Of a DNA stretch of 64,000 nt, positions 47,999 through 58,208 are shown piece after piece. The stretch spans positions 26,143 to 90,142 of the forward strand of contig JALUAG010000011.1 of assembly GCA_027045875.1 (NCBI GenBank). Direction: 5' to 3'. Positions within the stretch are counted from its first letter, which is position 1. Each line of letters begins with the position of its first letter. The notes beneath the pieces are model-generated. The model did no database searches. It saw only the letters and a program-made list of their open reading frames with translations, and had not been told where the DNA came from. Source of the DNA: Alphaproteobacteria bacterium. GTDB lineage: Bacteria > Pseudomonadota > Alphaproteobacteria > Geminicoccales > Geminicoccaceae. The position numbers were made by a program, and so were the translations under genes.

Positions 47999-48958
47999 AT
48001 GCCCAGCATGTCCAGGACCGTTTCCCTCGAAGTCGACGAGGCCGGGGACGGCGCGCGCCTCGATCAGTTCCTCGCCGCACGGCTGCCCGAATTCTCCCGC
48101 GCCCGCCTGCAGGGGCTGATCCGGGCCGGCCATCTGCATTGCCAGAGGGGGCCGATAGCCGACCCCGCGCGGCGGGTCAAACACGGCGAGCGTTTCGATC
48201 TCGAGATCCCGCCGCCACGGCCGGCGACGCCACGCGCCGAGAATCGCGACCTCGAGATCCTGTTCGAGGACGAGCATCTCGTCGTGCTGGTCAAACCGGC
48301 CGGCATGGTGGTCCATCCCGCACCAGGCCACGAGGAGGGCACGCTGGTCAACGCGCTCCTCGCCCACTGCGGCGACAGCCTTTCCGGTATCGGCGGCGTC
48401 GCCCGCCCGGGCATCGTCCACCGGCTCGACCGCGAGGTGAGTGGCGTGCTGGTGGTGGCCAAGAACGATCGCGCCCATGTGGGCCTCGCCGGCCAGTTCA
48501 CCCTGCACAGCGTCGAACGTCTCTACGAGGCGGTGGTCTGGGGATTGCCGGCGGCGATGGAAAGGGTGATCGACCGTCCGATCGGCCGTCATCCGCGGGA
48601 CCGCAAGCGCATGGCGGTGGTGCCGCACGGCAAGCGGGCGGTCACCCGCTACCGGGTGGTGGAGGCCGCCGGCACGCGGGCGGCCCGTCTGGAAGTGGAG
48701 CTGGAAACCGGCCGTACCCACCAGATCCGGGTCCATCTCTCGAGCCTCGGCCATCCGCTCCTCGGCGACCGGCTCTACCGGCCGCGGCGCCTGCCGCCGC
48801 TCGCGCCCGAGCCGCGGCGATGGATCGGCGGCCTCGACCGCATCCTGCTCCATGCCCGCGTGCTTGGTTTCGACCATCCGGTGAGCGGCGAGCGGCTGCG
48901 TTTCGAGAGCCCGGCGCCGCCACTCCTGATCGAGGCGCTTGAACGGTTGCGCGACTAA
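47999..48958 (+). CDS. rluD: 23S rRNA pseudouridine synthase RluD
   Basis: Converts uridines of helix 69 of 23S rRNA to pseudouridine. 319 residues: N-terminal S4-like RNA-binding domain (residues 17-75, RLDQFLAARLPEFSRARLQGLI), then the RluA-family catalytic domain with GIVHRLDREVSGVLVVAK, where the Asp of HRLD is the nucleophile, and ELETGRTHQIRVHLSSLGHPLLGD. ATG codons at 47999 and 48008 are both possible; the first is used. rpoH follows. Confidence 0.94.
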   Translation: MPSMSRTVSLEVDEAGDGARLDQFLAARLPEFSRARLQGLIRAGHLHCQRGPIADPARRVKHGERFDLEIPPPRPATPRAENRDLEILFEDEHLVVLVKPAGMVVHPAPGHEEGTLVNALLAHCGDSLSGIGGVARPGIVHRLDREVSGVLVVAKNDRAHVGLAGQFTLHSVERLYEAVVWGLPAAMERVIDRPIGRHPRDRKRMAVVPHGKRAVTRYRVVEAAGTRAARLEVELETGRTHQIRVHLSSLGHPLLGDRLYRPRRLPPLAPEPRRWIGGLDRILLHARVLGFDHPVSGERLRFESPAPPLLIEALERLRD

Positions 48959-48966
48959 TTTATTGT
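48939..48966 (+). promoter_or_regulatory. Candidate sigma70-type promoter of rpoH
   Basis: TTGAAC (48939-48944) and TATTGT (48961-48966) are separated by 16 bases and sit about 77 bases before the rpoH ATG, overlapping the last rluD codons. The AT-rich TAATTTATTGTG stands out in GC-rich surroundings. The CTTGAA half also resembles a heat-shock -35. Confidence 0.4.
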
Positions 48967-49042
48967 GCATCGCATTCGGTCCCGAAGCGGGACCTCGGCG
49001 GGCCGGCAGGTGAGCACCGGCTCTCTGTGATGGGGGGAATTG

Positions 49043-49954
49043 ATGGCGCGTCTTCCGACCGTTCCGGCCGAAAGCAGCGGCCTTGCCCGCTATCTCGAAG
49101 AGATCCGGCGCTTCCCCATGCTCGAGCCGGAGGAGGAATACATCCTCGCCAAGCGCTGGAAGGAGCACGGGGACGTGGAGGCGGCGCACAAGCTGGTCAC
49201 CAGCCATCTGCGGCTCGTCGCCAAGATCGCCATGGGCTACCGCGGCTACGGTCTGCCCATGAACGAGATCATCTCCGAGGGCAACGTGGGGCTGATGCAG
49301 GCGGTCAAGCGCTTCGACCCCGATCGCGGCTACCGCCTCGCCACATACGCCATGTGGTGGATCCGCGCCGCCATCCAGGAATACATCCTGCGCTCCTGGT
49401 CGCTCGTGAAGATGGGCACCACCGCCGCCCAGAAGAAGCTGTTCTTCAATCTCCGCCGCCTCAAGAGCCGCCTCGACGAGTTCGAGGAGGGCGATCTCAG
49501 CCCCGAATCGGTGAAGGAGATCGCCGAGACCCTCGACGTCGCCGAACAGGACGTGATCGAGATGAACCGGCGTCTCGGCGGTCCCGACCACTCGCTCAAC
49601 GCCATGCTGCGGGCGGACGGCGATTCGGAGTGGCAGGACTGGCTCGTGGACGACAGCGAATCGCAGGAGGAGACGGTGGCCGAGCAGGAGGAGCTCGACT
49701 ACCGCCGGGCGCTGCTGGCGGACGCCATGGGCGTGCTCAACGACCGCGAGAAGCACATCCTCACCGAACGGCGGCTCAAGGAACCGGCCACCACCCTCGA
49801 GGAGCTGTCGGGTCAGTACGGCATCTCGCGCGAGCGGGTCCGGCAGATCGAGGTCCGTGCCTTCGAGAAGCTGCAGAAGGAGATGAAGCGCCTCGAAAAG
49901 CAGCGGGCGCTGGAAGCCGCCCGCCAGGCGCCGCCGCTGCCGCCGCCCGGCTGA
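49043..49954 (+). CDS. rpoH: RNA polymerase heat-shock sigma factor RpoH (sigma32)
   Basis: Directs RNA polymerase to heat-shock promoters. 303 residues with region 1.2 (SGLARYLEEIRRFPMLEPEEE), region 2 (HLRLVAKIAMGYRGYGLP, YRLATYAMWWIRAAIQEYILRSWSLVK), the RpoH box QKKLFFNLRRLK (unique to RpoH, near residue 130), and region 4 with the helix-turn-helix EELSGQYGISRERVRQIEVRAFEKL. ATG at 49043 follows GGGGGGAA; a TTG one codon earlier is possible. The C-terminus is a short Ala/Pro tail. Confidence 0.97.
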   Translation: MARLPTVPAESSGLARYLEEIRRFPMLEPEEEYILAKRWKEHGDVEAAHKLVTSHLRLVAKIAMGYRGYGLPMNEIISEGNVGLMQAVKRFDPDRGYRLATYAMWWIRAAIQEYILRSWSLVKMGTTAAQKKLFFNLRRLKSRLDEFEEGDLSPESVKEIAETLDVAEQDVIEMNRRLGGPDHSLNAMLRADGDSEWQDWLVDDSESQEETVAEQEELDYRRALLADAMGVLNDREKHILTERRLKEPATTLEELSGQYGISRERVRQIEVRAFEKLQKEMKRLEKQRALEAARQAPPLPPPG

Positions 49955-50018
49955 AATGCGGGAATAGGGAGCCGCCCCGTCACGTCTCGAAGGGTGTCGA
50001 AGCCCGAACGGAGCCGCC

Positions 50019-51161
50019 ATGACCGCCGCCCTCCGCAGACGGTCCCTCCTCGCCGCCCTCCCCGCGCTGGCCCTGGCCGCCACCGCGTCCCGCCCGCGGG
50101 CGGCTGCGGAGGGTGCCGACATCCTCGCCCTCGGCCATCTCGATCCCGCCGGCGTCACGCTCGTGGACCGGTCCCGGGGCGAGGTCCGGGACCATCTCTT
50201 CCTCGGCCACGAACCCGCGCAGCTGCTGATCGACGGGCGGGAGCGCCGCCTCCTCGCCAGCGACTACGACAACGGGCTCACCCTGCTGCCGCTCGCGGAC
50301 GGGGCGGCGCCGCGGTACCTGCCGCTCCCCTTCATGCCGGTGCACATGCAGGCGGCCCCCGGCCGCGATCTGCTGGCGATCAACGGTCTGACCGAGGAGG
50401 GGCTGTGGCTCCTCGATCCCGCCCGTCCCGGCGAGGCGAGGCGGATCCGGGGCCTCGTCGAGCCGCACAACTACCGCTTCGATCGGACGGCGCGCCGCCT
50501 CTATGTGGCCGACCGCGGCGGCCGGGGCCTCGCCGTGGTGGATCCGGCGCGGGCCGAACGCGTGGCCGAACTCGGCCTCGAGGCCACCGCCCGCATGCCG
50601 GCGGAGGCCGTGCCGGACGGCGTGGCGCTGGCCACCCACGGGCGCAGCGCGCTCCTGCTCCACGACGGTGCCGATCGGGCGGCGACCGTCTCGCTCGCGG
50701 ACGGCCGCAGCCTCGTCGGCCCGGCACTCGGTGGCCAGCCCGATCGCCCGCGAAGCGATCCACGCGGCCGCTTCTTCTTGGTCGAACTCGCGGAAACCGG
50801 AGAGGTGCTGCTGCTCGCTCCGGACATGCCCACGGTCCTCGCCCGGTTGCCGCTCGGGGCGACACCGGCGCTCGCGGCCTGGCTCTGGTTCGACCAGATC
50901 CTCGCCCTCGCCGCGCCGGGCAGCGACCGGCTGCTGCTCGTCGATCTCGAGAGCCTGCGGATGCTCGCCGAACGGCCCCTGCCCGGTCCCGTGACCGAAC
51001 TCGCCGCCACCGCCGCGGGCGACCGGCTGCTCCTGTTCCTCGACGATCCCCCGCGCATCCTCGCCGTGAGCATGCCGGATCTCGAACTGGGGGAACGCGC
51101 GCCGCTTCCGGCGCCGGCGACGCTCGCCGCCACCGCGGGCGGCGCCTCCTTCTGCAGCTAG
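50019..51161 (+). CDS. Exported beta-propeller-like protein
   Basis: A 380-residue protein with a Tat-like signal (RRRSLLAALPALALAATA) and a mature part made of about seven repeating beta blades (LALGHLDPAGVTLVDRSRG; LLASDYDNGLTLLPLADG; RLYVADRGGRGLAVVDPARA; LLLVDLESLRMLAERPL), typical of YncE/lactonase-like propellers. No catalytic residues are evident. It resembles periplasmic DUF1513-type proteins in layout, but this is not certain. It stands alone, 64 bases after rpoH. Confidence 0.75.
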   Translation: MTAALRRRSLLAALPALALAATASRPRAAAEGADILALGHLDPAGVTLVDRSRGEVRDHLFLGHEPAQLLIDGRERRLLASDYDNGLTLLPLADGAAPRYLPLPFMPVHMQAAPGRDLLAINGLTEEGLWLLDPARPGEARRIRGLVEPHNYRFDRTARRLYVADRGGRGLAVVDPARAERVAELGLEATARMPAEAVPDGVALATHGRSALLLHDGADRAATVSLADGRSLVGPALGGQPDRPRSDPRGRFFLVELAETGEVLLLAPDMPTVLARLPLGATPALAAWLWFDQILALAAPGSDRLLLVDLESLRMLAERPLPGPVTELAATAAGDRLLLFLDDPPRILAVSMPDLELGERAPLPAPATLAATAGGASFCS

Positions 51162-51182
51162 CGGGGTGCCTCCCGCCAGCGC

Positions 51183-52994
51183 TCAGCGGCCGACCGCATA
51201 GCCCTGCATGAAGCGCGGGTTGGCGCCGGCGCGGATGACCCCGTCCCAGCGCGCGGCCGCCGTCACCCGGCCGAGCGCCCAGTCCTCCTCCAGCACTACC
51301 GCATGACCGCGGCGGCGCAGCGTCTCGACGGTAGGGGACGGAAAGCGGCCCTCCATCACGAGGCGCCCCGGACGGCACTCGCGTGGATAGAAGGAGCTCG
51401 AGAAATGGTCGCTCTGGAACTCCGGCGCGTCGATCGCCTGTTGCAGGTTCATGCCGAAATGCAGGTGCCGCAGGAAGACGTGCAGCGACCACTGGTCCTG
51501 GTAGTCTCCGCCCGGCGTGCCGAACACCATGTAGGGCCGGCCGCCGCGCAGCGCCAGCGAGGGGGTCAGGGTCGTGCGCGGCCGCTTGCCGGGGGCGAGG
51601 GACGCGGGCTTGCCCTCCTCCAGCCAGAACATCTGGGCGCGGGTGGAGAGGCCGAAGCCGAGTTCCGGGATGACCGGCGAGCTCTGCAGCCAGCCGCCGC
51701 TCGGCGTCGCCGAGACCATGTTGCCGAAACGGTCGATCACGTCGACGTGGCAGGTATCGCCGGCCGTGCGCCCGTCCGCCGCGGTGTCCTCCTCGAAGCG
51801 GGCCACCGTCGGCTCGCCGCCACCGAACAGGCCGGCATGCGCGACGTCCTCGGTAGAGGTGGCGACCCGCAGCACCGGCTCGCTGCCGTAGCCCGGGATG
51901 CGGCCGGGTCGCAGCTCGAGCGAGGCCTCCCCGCCGACGAGGGTCCGGCGGGCCGCATTGTACTCCTCGGAAAGCAGCGTCTCCATCGGCACCGCCACGA
52001 AATCGGGATCGCCGTAGAAGGCCTCGCGATCGGCGAAGGCCAGCTTCGCGCATTCGGTGACGAGATGGACGAACTCGGGATCCTCCGAGGAGAGGGCGTC
52101 CAGATCGAAGCCGGCGAGGAGGGCGAGCTGCTGCAGCGCCACCGGTCCCTGCCCCCAGGGGCCGGTCTTGCACAGCGTGTAGCCGCGGTAGTCGTAGGTG
52201 AGCGGCGGCTCGACGGTGGCCGACCAGCCGGCCATGTCCTCGGCCGTCAGCAGGCCGCCGTGGCGCTGGCCGCTGGTGTCCATCACCCGCTCGCGGCGGC
52301 AGAAGCGGTCGATCGCCTCGGCGACGAAGCCGCGGTACCAGACGTCGCGGGCGGCCTCGATCCGGCTCTCGCGATCGTGGCCGCGGGCGGCCGCCTCCTC
52401 GAGGATCCGGCGATAGGTCCCGGCCAGCGCCGGATTGCGGAACAGGCTGCCCGGCGCCGGCACGCCGTCCCGCAGATAGACGGCGGCGGAGGTCGGCCAT
52501 TCGGTCTCGAACAGCTCCCGCACGCGGGCGATGGTGCGGCAGATCCCGGGCACCAGCGGGTAGCCCTCCCGCGCGTAGGCGATGGCCGGTGCGAGCACCT
52601 CGGCGAGCTCCATGGTGCCGTGGTCGCGCAGCATCACCATCCAGGCGTCGAAGGCGCCCGGCACCACCGCCGCGAGCAGCCCCGTTCCGGGAACCAGATC
52701 CAGCCCCATGTCGCGAAAGCGCGCGATGGTGGCGGCCGCGGGCGCGGTCCCCTGTCCGCACACGACCTCCACGCGGTCCGCGGCGCGGCTGTAGAGGATG
52801 ATCGGTACCTCTCCGCCCGGTCCGTTCAGATGCGGCTCCACCACCTGCAGCACGAATCCCGCCGCCACCGCCGCGTCGAAGGCGTTGCCGCCGCGCTCCA
52901 GGATGCCCATGCCGGCGGCGGAGGCGAGCCAGTGGGTGGAGGCGACGGCACCGAAGGTGCCCCTGATCTCGGGCCGGGTCGTGAAGGGTTCCAT
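51183..52994 (-). CDS. Gamma-glutamyltransferase-family protein
   Basis: A 603-residue Ntn-hydrolase of the gamma-glutamyltranspeptidase family. N-terminal FGAVASTHWLASAAGMGILERGGNAFDAAVA and NGPGGEVPIILY, and the autocleavage region AGDTCHVDVIDRFGNMVSATPSGG with the nucleophile Thr, are clear. There is no signal peptide, so it is cytoplasmic, unlike classical periplasmic Ggt; many such proteins act on other gamma-glutamyl or amide substrates. It is the last gene of an operon with an amidase and an ABC importer, suggesting hydrolysis of the imported compound. Confidence 0.9.
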   Translation of the reverse strand: MEPFTTRPEIRGTFGAVASTHWLASAAGMGILERGGNAFDAAVAAGFVLQVVEPHLNGPGGEVPIILYSRAADRVEVVCGQGTAPAAATIARFRDMGLDLVPGTGLLAAVVPGAFDAWMVMLRDHGTMELAEVLAPAIAYAREGYPLVPGICRTIARVRELFETEWPTSAAVYLRDGVPAPGSLFRNPALAGTYRRILEEAAARGHDRESRIEAARDVWYRGFVAEAIDRFCRRERVMDTSGQRHGGLLTAEDMAGWSATVEPPLTYDYRGYTLCKTGPWGQGPVALQQLALLAGFDLDALSSEDPEFVHLVTECAKLAFADREAFYGDPDFVAVPMETLLSEEYNAARRTLVGGEASLELRPGRIPGYGSEPVLRVATSTEDVAHAGLFGGGEPTVARFEEDTAADGRTAGDTCHVDVIDRFGNMVSATPSGGWLQSSPVIPELGFGLSTRAQMFWLEEGKPASLAPGKRPRTTLTPSLALRGGRPYMVFGTPGGDYQDQWSLHVFLRHLHFGMNLQQAIDAPEFQSDHFSSSFYPRECRPGRLVMEGRFPSPTVETLRRRGHAVVLEEDWALGRVTAAARWDGVIRAGANPRFMQGYAVGR

Positions 52995-53025
52995 CTGTTC
53001 CGCTTTTCTCTCGGGTGGACGAAGA

Positions 53026-54528
53026 TCAGCCCGGGGCCGGGAGGCTCGGGGCGAAGCCGGGAATCGGCCGGGGATCGCCGGCCCGTTCGAAGGCGTGGGC
53101 GAGGCGGAGGAGACCGGCCTCGCTCCAGGGCCGGCCGAGAAAGGAGACGCCCACCGGCAGACCGTGCAGGAGACCCGCCGGTACGGTGATCGACGGGTAG
53201 CCCGAGATGGCCGCGAGATAGGCGCTCGATCCCAGGCGATGGTCGCCGTTGACCCAGTCGATGCGCCAGGGGGCGCAGGTGGCCGGCAGCAGGATGGCGT
53301 CGAGCTCGTGGGCCGCGAAGGCGGCTTCCAGCACGTCGCGGGTGAGGCGCAGACATTCCTCGCGGGCTGCCCGGTAGGCGGGGTTGCCGACCGGTCCCCT
53401 GGTCATCGCCCGCCGGAACAGATCCTGGCCGAACCAGCGCAGCACGCGGTCGGCATGGGCCTCGTTGAAGGCGATCACGTCCGCCAGGCAACGCACCTCG
53501 ACGCCGGAATCGAGACGCCCGAGATAGGCGTCGATATCGGCCCGGAAGTCGGTCAGCAGCACCTCCATCTCGGCGGCGCGGACGCGCTCGGGCGGGGTGA
53601 GCTCGATCGGTTCCACCAGCACCGCGCCCGCCCGTTCCGCCCGGCGGGCCGCCTCGTCGAAGATGCGGGCGATGCCCTCGTGATAGGCCGCGAGCGAACG
53701 GGCGACACCGATGCGCGCGCCCTCGAGCCCGTGCTCGTCCAGCCCCTCGGTGTAGCTCGCCGGCCGGCGATGGTCGGCCTCCTCGGTGGCCGGATCCTCG
53801 GGGTCGGTGCCGGCCAGCACCTCCAGCAGCCGCGCCGCGTCGGCCACCGTGCGGGCCATCGGTCCGGCGGTGTCCTGGCTGCGCGAGACGGGCACGATCC
53901 CCCGCCGCGAGACGAGCCCCAGGGTCGGCTTGATGCCGACGATGCCGTTCATGGCCGCCGGGCTGGTGATGGAACCGTCGGTCTCGGTGCCGACGGCGAG
54001 GGGGCAGTAGCCGGCGGCGACCGCCACCGCCGAGCCTGAGCTGGACCCGCCCGGCGTGCGGTCGAGGGCATGGGGGTTGCGGGTCTGCCCACCGCGACTG
54101 CTCCAGCCGCTGACCGACCGGCTGGCGCGGAAGTTCGCCCATTCGCTGAGGTTGGTCTTGCCGAGGAGCACCGCCCCCGCCTCCCGCAAGCGCTTCACGA
54201 GAAAGGCGTCGGCAGCCGCCCGGTGTCCGGCGAGGGCCAGCGATCCGGCGGTGGTCTGCATGCGGTCGCCGGTGTCGATGTTGTCCTTCACCAGCACGGG
54301 GACACCGTGGAGGGGGCCGCGGACGCGCCCCGCCGCCCGCTCGGCGTCCCGTTCGGCGGCGATGGTGAGCGCGTCCGGGTTGATCTCGATCACCGCCCGC
54401 GTCCGCTCGTCCCGGGCCCGGATCGCCGCCAGCAGATGGCCCACGAACACGGTGGCGGAAAGGGTACAGCCCTGCACCAGCACGGCGATGTCGCGCAGGC
54501 AGAGGAGGGAGAGGTCGGGGAGGTTCAT
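53026..54528 (-). CDS. Amidase-signature-family amidase
   Basis: A 500-residue Ser-cisSer-Lys hydrolase. Catalytic Lys81 lies in [14 protein letters not shown]; the Gly/Ser block [17 protein letters not shown] (158-173) supplies the cis-Ser; Ser186 in [19 protein letters not shown] is the nucleophile. Members hydrolyse varied amides, including aryl and peptide amides. Its ATG begins one base after the permease stop, so it belongs to the importer operon and probably acts on the transported compound. Confidence 0.93.
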   Translation of the reverse strand: MNLPDLSLLCLRDIAVLVQGCTLSATVFVGHLLAAIRARDERTRAVIEINPDALTIAAERDAERAAGRVRGPLHGVPVLVKDNIDTGDRMQTTAGSLALAGHRAAADAFLVKRLREAGAVLLGKTNLSEWANFRASRSVSGWSSRGGQTRNPHALDRTPGGSSSGSAVAVAAGYCPLAVGTETDGSITSPAAMNGIVGIKPTLGLVSRRGIVPVSRSQDTAGPMARTVADAARLLEVLAGTDPEDPATEEADHRRPASYTEGLDEHGLEGARIGVARSLAAYHEGIARIFDEAARRAERAGAVLVEPIELTPPERVRAAEMEVLLTDFRADIDAYLGRLDSGVEVRCLADVIAFNEAHADRVLRWFGQDLFRRAMTRGPVGNPAYRAAREECLRLTRDVLEAAFAAHELDAILLPATCAPWRIDWVNGDHRLGSSAYLAAISGYPSITVPAGLLHGLPVGVSFLGRPWSEAGLLRLAHAFERAGDPRPIPGFAPSLPAPG

Positions 54529-54529
54529 C

Positions 54530-55420
54530 TCAGCGCTCCGCCACTTCCCGCACGTCGAGGAAATCCCTCAGTGCGTCACCGATGAAGTTGATGGCGAGCA
54601 CGGTAAGCATGATGGCGAGGCCGGGAAAGATGCCGAGCCACCAGGCGCGGGAGATGAAGCTCCGGGCGTCGGCGAGGATGAGCCCCCAGGTGGGGGTGTC
54701 CGCCTCCACCCCGAGACCGAGGAAGGAGAGGCTCGCCTCGCCGAGGATGGCGTAGGAAACGCTCACCGTGGCCTGGACGATGATCGGGGCGGTGGCGTTG
54801 GGGAGCACGTGGCGCCAGATGATGCGGTGGGTGGGCACGCCCACGGTGCGGGCGGCGGCGATGTACTGTTCCTCCTTGATGGTCAGCACCATGGAGCGGG
54901 CGACACGGGCGAAGTCGTCGACGAAGGCCAGGGAGATGGCGACGATGATGTTCAGGAGCCCGGTGCCGAAGACGGCCACCAGATAGACGGCGATGATGAA
55001 GTTCGGAAACGCCCACTGGAGATCGATGTAGCGCATGATGATGTTGTCGATCCAGCCGCCGAAGTAGCCCGCGACCAGACCGAGGGCGACGCCGATCACC
55101 AGCGCGATGGCCACCGTGGAGACGCCGACGAAGAGCGAGATGCGGGTGCCGACGACGATCCGGCTCAGGAGATCGCGGCCCAGATCGTCGGTGCCGAGCG
55201 GATGCGCGAGCGAGGGCGGGGCCATCATCTCGAACAGCATGTCGTTGGGATCGTAGGGCGAAAGGAACGGCCCGAAGATCGCTGCCAGCACGAACACGGA
55301 AAGCACGACGACGCCCGCCAGGGCCTTCTTGTCGCGCAGCAGGACGGCGCGGAACTGGCGCCAGCCGGCGCGCCGGGGCGGCAGCCGGTCCCGTTCCTCG
55401 GGCAGGGCGGGTGCGGCCAT
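54530..55420 (-). CDS. Oligopeptide-type ABC permease (DppC-like)
   Basis: A 296-residue membrane subunit. N-terminal cytoplasmic tail (MAAPALPEERDRLPPRRAGW), helix 1, then SLAHPLGTDDLGRDLLSRIVVGTRIS, five more helices, and the coupling loop IAAARTVGVPTHRIIWRHVLPN. The C-terminal SFLGLGVEADTPTWGLIL is diagnostic of DppC. Its ATG overlaps the DppB stop as TGATG. Confidence 0.94.
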   Translation of the reverse strand: MAAPALPEERDRLPPRRAGWRQFRAVLLRDKKALAGVVVLSVFVLAAIFGPFLSPYDPNDMLFEMMAPPSLAHPLGTDDLGRDLLSRIVVGTRISLFVGVSTVAIALVIGVALGLVAGYFGGWIDNIIMRYIDLQWAFPNFIIAVYLVAVFGTGLLNIIVAISLAFVDDFARVARSMVLTIKEEQYIAAARTVGVPTHRIIWRHVLPNATAPIIVQATVSVSYAILGEASLSFLGLGVEADTPTWGLILADARSFISRAWWLGIFPGLAIMLTVLAINFIGDALRDFLDVREVAER

Positions 55421-56367
55421 CACTCGTACCGGATGCGGGGGTCGATCACCGCGTAGAGGAGATCGACCAGGAGGTTGGAGAAGACGAAGATGGCGGAGAC
55501 CACGAGAATGGCCCCCTGCACCACCGGATAGTCGCGGTTGAGGATGCCCTGGATGAGCACCCGGCCGAGCCCCTTGATGGCGAACACGTTCTCCACCACC
55601 ACGGCACCCGCCATCAGCAGGGCGAAGGCGATGCCGATCACCGTCACCACCGGCACGAGGGCGTTGGGAAAGGCGTGACGGAAGATGACGAGCGCCCGCG
55701 GCAGCCCCTTGGCCCGCGCCACCCGCACATAGTCGGTGCGCAGCACCTCCAGCATGGCGGAGCGGATCATGCGGGCGATGATCGCCGAAAAGGCGGTACC
55801 CACCGCCACCGCCGGCAGGATGAGATGGGACAGCCAGGGCCAGAAGCCCTCCGAGAGGGGCGCGTAGCCGATCGCCGGCAGCCACTGGAGATTGGCGGCG
55901 AAGACGATGATCAGCAGGATGCCGACCCAGAAATCGGGCATGCTCAGCCCGAGAAAGGCGAACAGGGTGACGGCGTGATCGGCGGCGCTGTTCCGCCGGG
56001 TGGCGGCGATCAGCCCCGCCGGCACGGCGATCGCCACGGCGATCAGGAAGGCGAGACCGGCCAGCGAAAGGGTGCGCGGCAGGGCCTCGAGGATGATCTG
56101 CGCGACCGGCACGCGGCTGCCGTAGATCGAATTGCCGAGATCGCCCTGGAGGACGGCCCAGAACCATTTCGCGTACTGCACCCAGATCGGCTGGTCGAGG
56201 CCGAGCTTGCGGCGAAGGGCCTCCACCGCCTCGGCGTCGCCGGCGTCGAACAGCATGGCGCCGATGGGATCGCCGGGGACGATGCGCAGCATGAAGAAGA
56301 CGAGGGTGGCCACGGCCCACATGACGACCAGCGCGCCCAGGGTACGTCGCAGCAGGTAACGGGACAT
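55420..56367 (-). CDS. Oligopeptide-type ABC permease (DppB-like)
   Basis: A 315-residue membrane subunit. N-terminal RYLLRRTLGALVVMWAVATLVFFMLR helix, periplasmic loop with AKWFWAVLQGDLGNSI, six helices, coupling loop RVARAKGLPRALVIFRHAFPNALVP and the VVVENVFAIKGLGRVLIQGIL block typical of DppB. It lies 56 bases after the binding-protein stop. Confidence 0.94.
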   Translation of the reverse strand: MSRYLLRRTLGALVVMWAVATLVFFMLRIVPGDPIGAMLFDAGDAEAVEALRRKLGLDQPIWVQYAKWFWAVLQGDLGNSIYGSRVPVAQIILEALPRTLSLAGLAFLIAVAIAVPAGLIAATRRNSAADHAVTLFAFLGLSMPDFWVGILLIIVFAANLQWLPAIGYAPLSEGFWPWLSHLILPAVAVGTAFSAIIARMIRSAMLEVLRTDYVRVARAKGLPRALVIFRHAFPNALVPVVTVIGIAFALLMAGAVVVENVFAIKGLGRVLIQGILNRDYPVVQGAILVVSAIFVFSNLLVDLLYAVIDPRIRYE

Positions 56368-56423
56368 GCGCGGCGGCTCCTCCGGGAGGCGCGGGGCGGC
56401 CGGCCGGCCGCCCCGCGCGCGGA

Positions 56424-58208
56424 TCAGGAAACCGTGGTGCGATCGAGATCGACGAGACCCGGGATCCGGCTCTCGTCCGGGAAGTTGACGCTCTTGTGGC
56501 GCACCAGCACGTCCGCCGGATGGAACAGGAAGGCGCAGGCCACCTTGTCGGAGGTGATCTGGTTGGCCCGCCGCACGAGCTCGCGCCGCTTCTCAAGATC
56601 GGCGGTGGCGCTCTGCTCCTCGGTCAGCGCATCCACTTCCTTGGAGGAGAAGAACCCGAAGGGGTACTTCTCCTTGTCGCGCCGCCGGCCGTTGAACTTG
56701 GAGGTGGTGGTCATCCAGTCCACCAGCGCATCGTCGGGGTCGTAGTCACCGCCCGAGCCGAGCCGCACGAGATCCCAGTTCATGGTGTCGAAATCGTCGA
56801 TCAGAACCGGGAAGTCCTTGGTCTGGAGCTCGATCTCGATGCCCAGGTTGCGCTTGAGCATGTTGGCGACGACGGTGCCCTCGCGGCGCGCGGCGGGGGT
56901 CACCAGGAGGCGCAGCTTCGGGAAGCCCTCGCCGTTCGGATAGCCCGCCTCGGCGAGCAGCCGCCGGGCCTCCTCGAGATCGAAGCGCTGATTGGAGATC
57001 TCCGGCAGCTTGTCGTCGAAATAGTAGGCCATGGCCTCGTTGACGCTGCCGAAGGCGGGGGTGCCGCGGCCGAACTGGGCCTGTTTGATGTAGAGCTCGC
57101 GGTCGAGGGCCTTGGCGATGGCGAGACGGACCTTGAAGCCCTTCTCCTTCATCAGCTCCTCGAGCGGCTTGTCGAAATCGGTCACCCGCATGGCCTCGTG
57201 CCAGGGATTGATCCAGACCGACTGGAAGCCCGGCGCCCGGCCGATGTCGACCACGAGGTCGGGGTTGCCCAGGAAGCGGTCGACGAGCTCGGGCGGCACG
57301 GGGTTGCCACCGATGAGCTGGATGTCCCCGGCCTCGAGGGCGGCGGCCAGCGGTTCGGCGTCGATGATGGGCTTGATCACCACCTTGTCGAGCTTGGGCC
57401 GCTCGGGATCATAGTAGTTCGCGAAGCGCTCCAGCACGACCCCCTGGCCGAGCTCGTGGAAGGTGACGCGGAAGGGGCCGGTGCCGACCGGCTCGAGACC
57501 GTACTGGGCGGGCCCCATGGCCTCCAGCGCGCCGCGGCTGACGATGGTCATGGCCCGCCCCGAGGCCCGCTCCAGGGTCTTGACCAGGAAGGAGGCCTGG
57601 GCACGCGCCAGCACGAACTTGACCGTGTGGTCGTCGAGCTTTTCGACGCTCTGGACGTTGGCCAGCACGCGGCTGTGGATCGACTTCTCGGGATCCTTGG
57701 AACGGTTGTAGGTGAACAGCACGTCGTCGGCGGTGAAGGGGTCGCCGTTGTGGAAGGTCACCCCCTTGCGGAGGCGGAACACCCATTCCCGGCCGTCGGC
57801 GGAGACTTCCCAGCTCTCGGCGAGATCGCCCTCCGCCACCAGCTCGGCGTTGATGTGGGTGAGGCCGCTCAGGACGTTGGAGGCGATCTGGAACTGGAGC
57901 ACCTGGTTGATCTGGGCCGGATCGAGGGTGCGGATCTCGCCCACCCCGGCCCAGCCGCAGACGAGGGTGCCTCCCGGATGGCCCGCCGCCTCGGCGCGAC
58001 GGCTGCCGAGCACGCCCGGCGCCAGTCGCGCCATGCTGAGGGTGCCGGCCGCCGCCAGCAGCCGCAGCACGGTGCGGCGCTCGAGACGGGGACCGCAGAG
58101 ATCGTGACGGTCGAGGCCGAACAGGGGATCCCGCGGGTCGAAATCGTGGGCCTCCTCGAATTCACGGCGCATCCGTGCGAGCTCGGCCGGGCTCGGTTTC
58201 CTGTTCAT
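56424..58208 (-). CDS. Oligopeptide-type ABC substrate-binding protein, Tat-exported
   Basis: A 594-residue family-5 binding protein with an unusually long N-terminal region: about 50 charged residues ([20 protein letters not shown] onward) precede a twin-arginine signal ([21 protein letters not shown]) with cleavage near RRAEAAG. Family blocks are [40 protein letters not shown] and [14 protein letters not shown]. Its ATG overlaps the upstream ATPase stop as ATGA. Ligand probably an amide or gamma-glutamyl compound, inferred from the operon enzymes. Confidence 0.93.
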   Translation of the reverse strand: MNRKPSPAELARMRREFEEAHDFDPRDPLFGLDRHDLCGPRLERRTVLRLLAAAGTLSMARLAPGVLGSRRAEAAGHPGGTLVCGWAGVGEIRTLDPAQINQVLQFQIASNVLSGLTHINAELVAEGDLAESWEVSADGREWVFRLRKGVTFHNGDPFTADDVLFTYNRSKDPEKSIHSRVLANVQSVEKLDDHTVKFVLARAQASFLVKTLERASGRAMTIVSRGALEAMGPAQYGLEPVGTGPFRVTFHELGQGVVLERFANYYDPERPKLDKVVIKPIIDAEPLAAALEAGDIQLIGGNPVPPELVDRFLGNPDLVVDIGRAPGFQSVWINPWHEAMRVTDFDKPLEELMKEKGFKVRLAIAKALDRELYIKQAQFGRGTPAFGSVNEAMAYYFDDKLPEISNQRFDLEEARRLLAEAGYPNGEGFPKLRLLVTPAARREGTVVANMLKRNLGIEIELQTKDFPVLIDDFDTMNWDLVRLGSGGDYDPDDALVDWMTTTSKFNGRRRDKEKYPFGFFSSKEVDALTEEQSATADLEKRRELVRRANQITSDKVACAFLFHPADVLVRHKSVNFPDESRIPGLVDLDRTTVS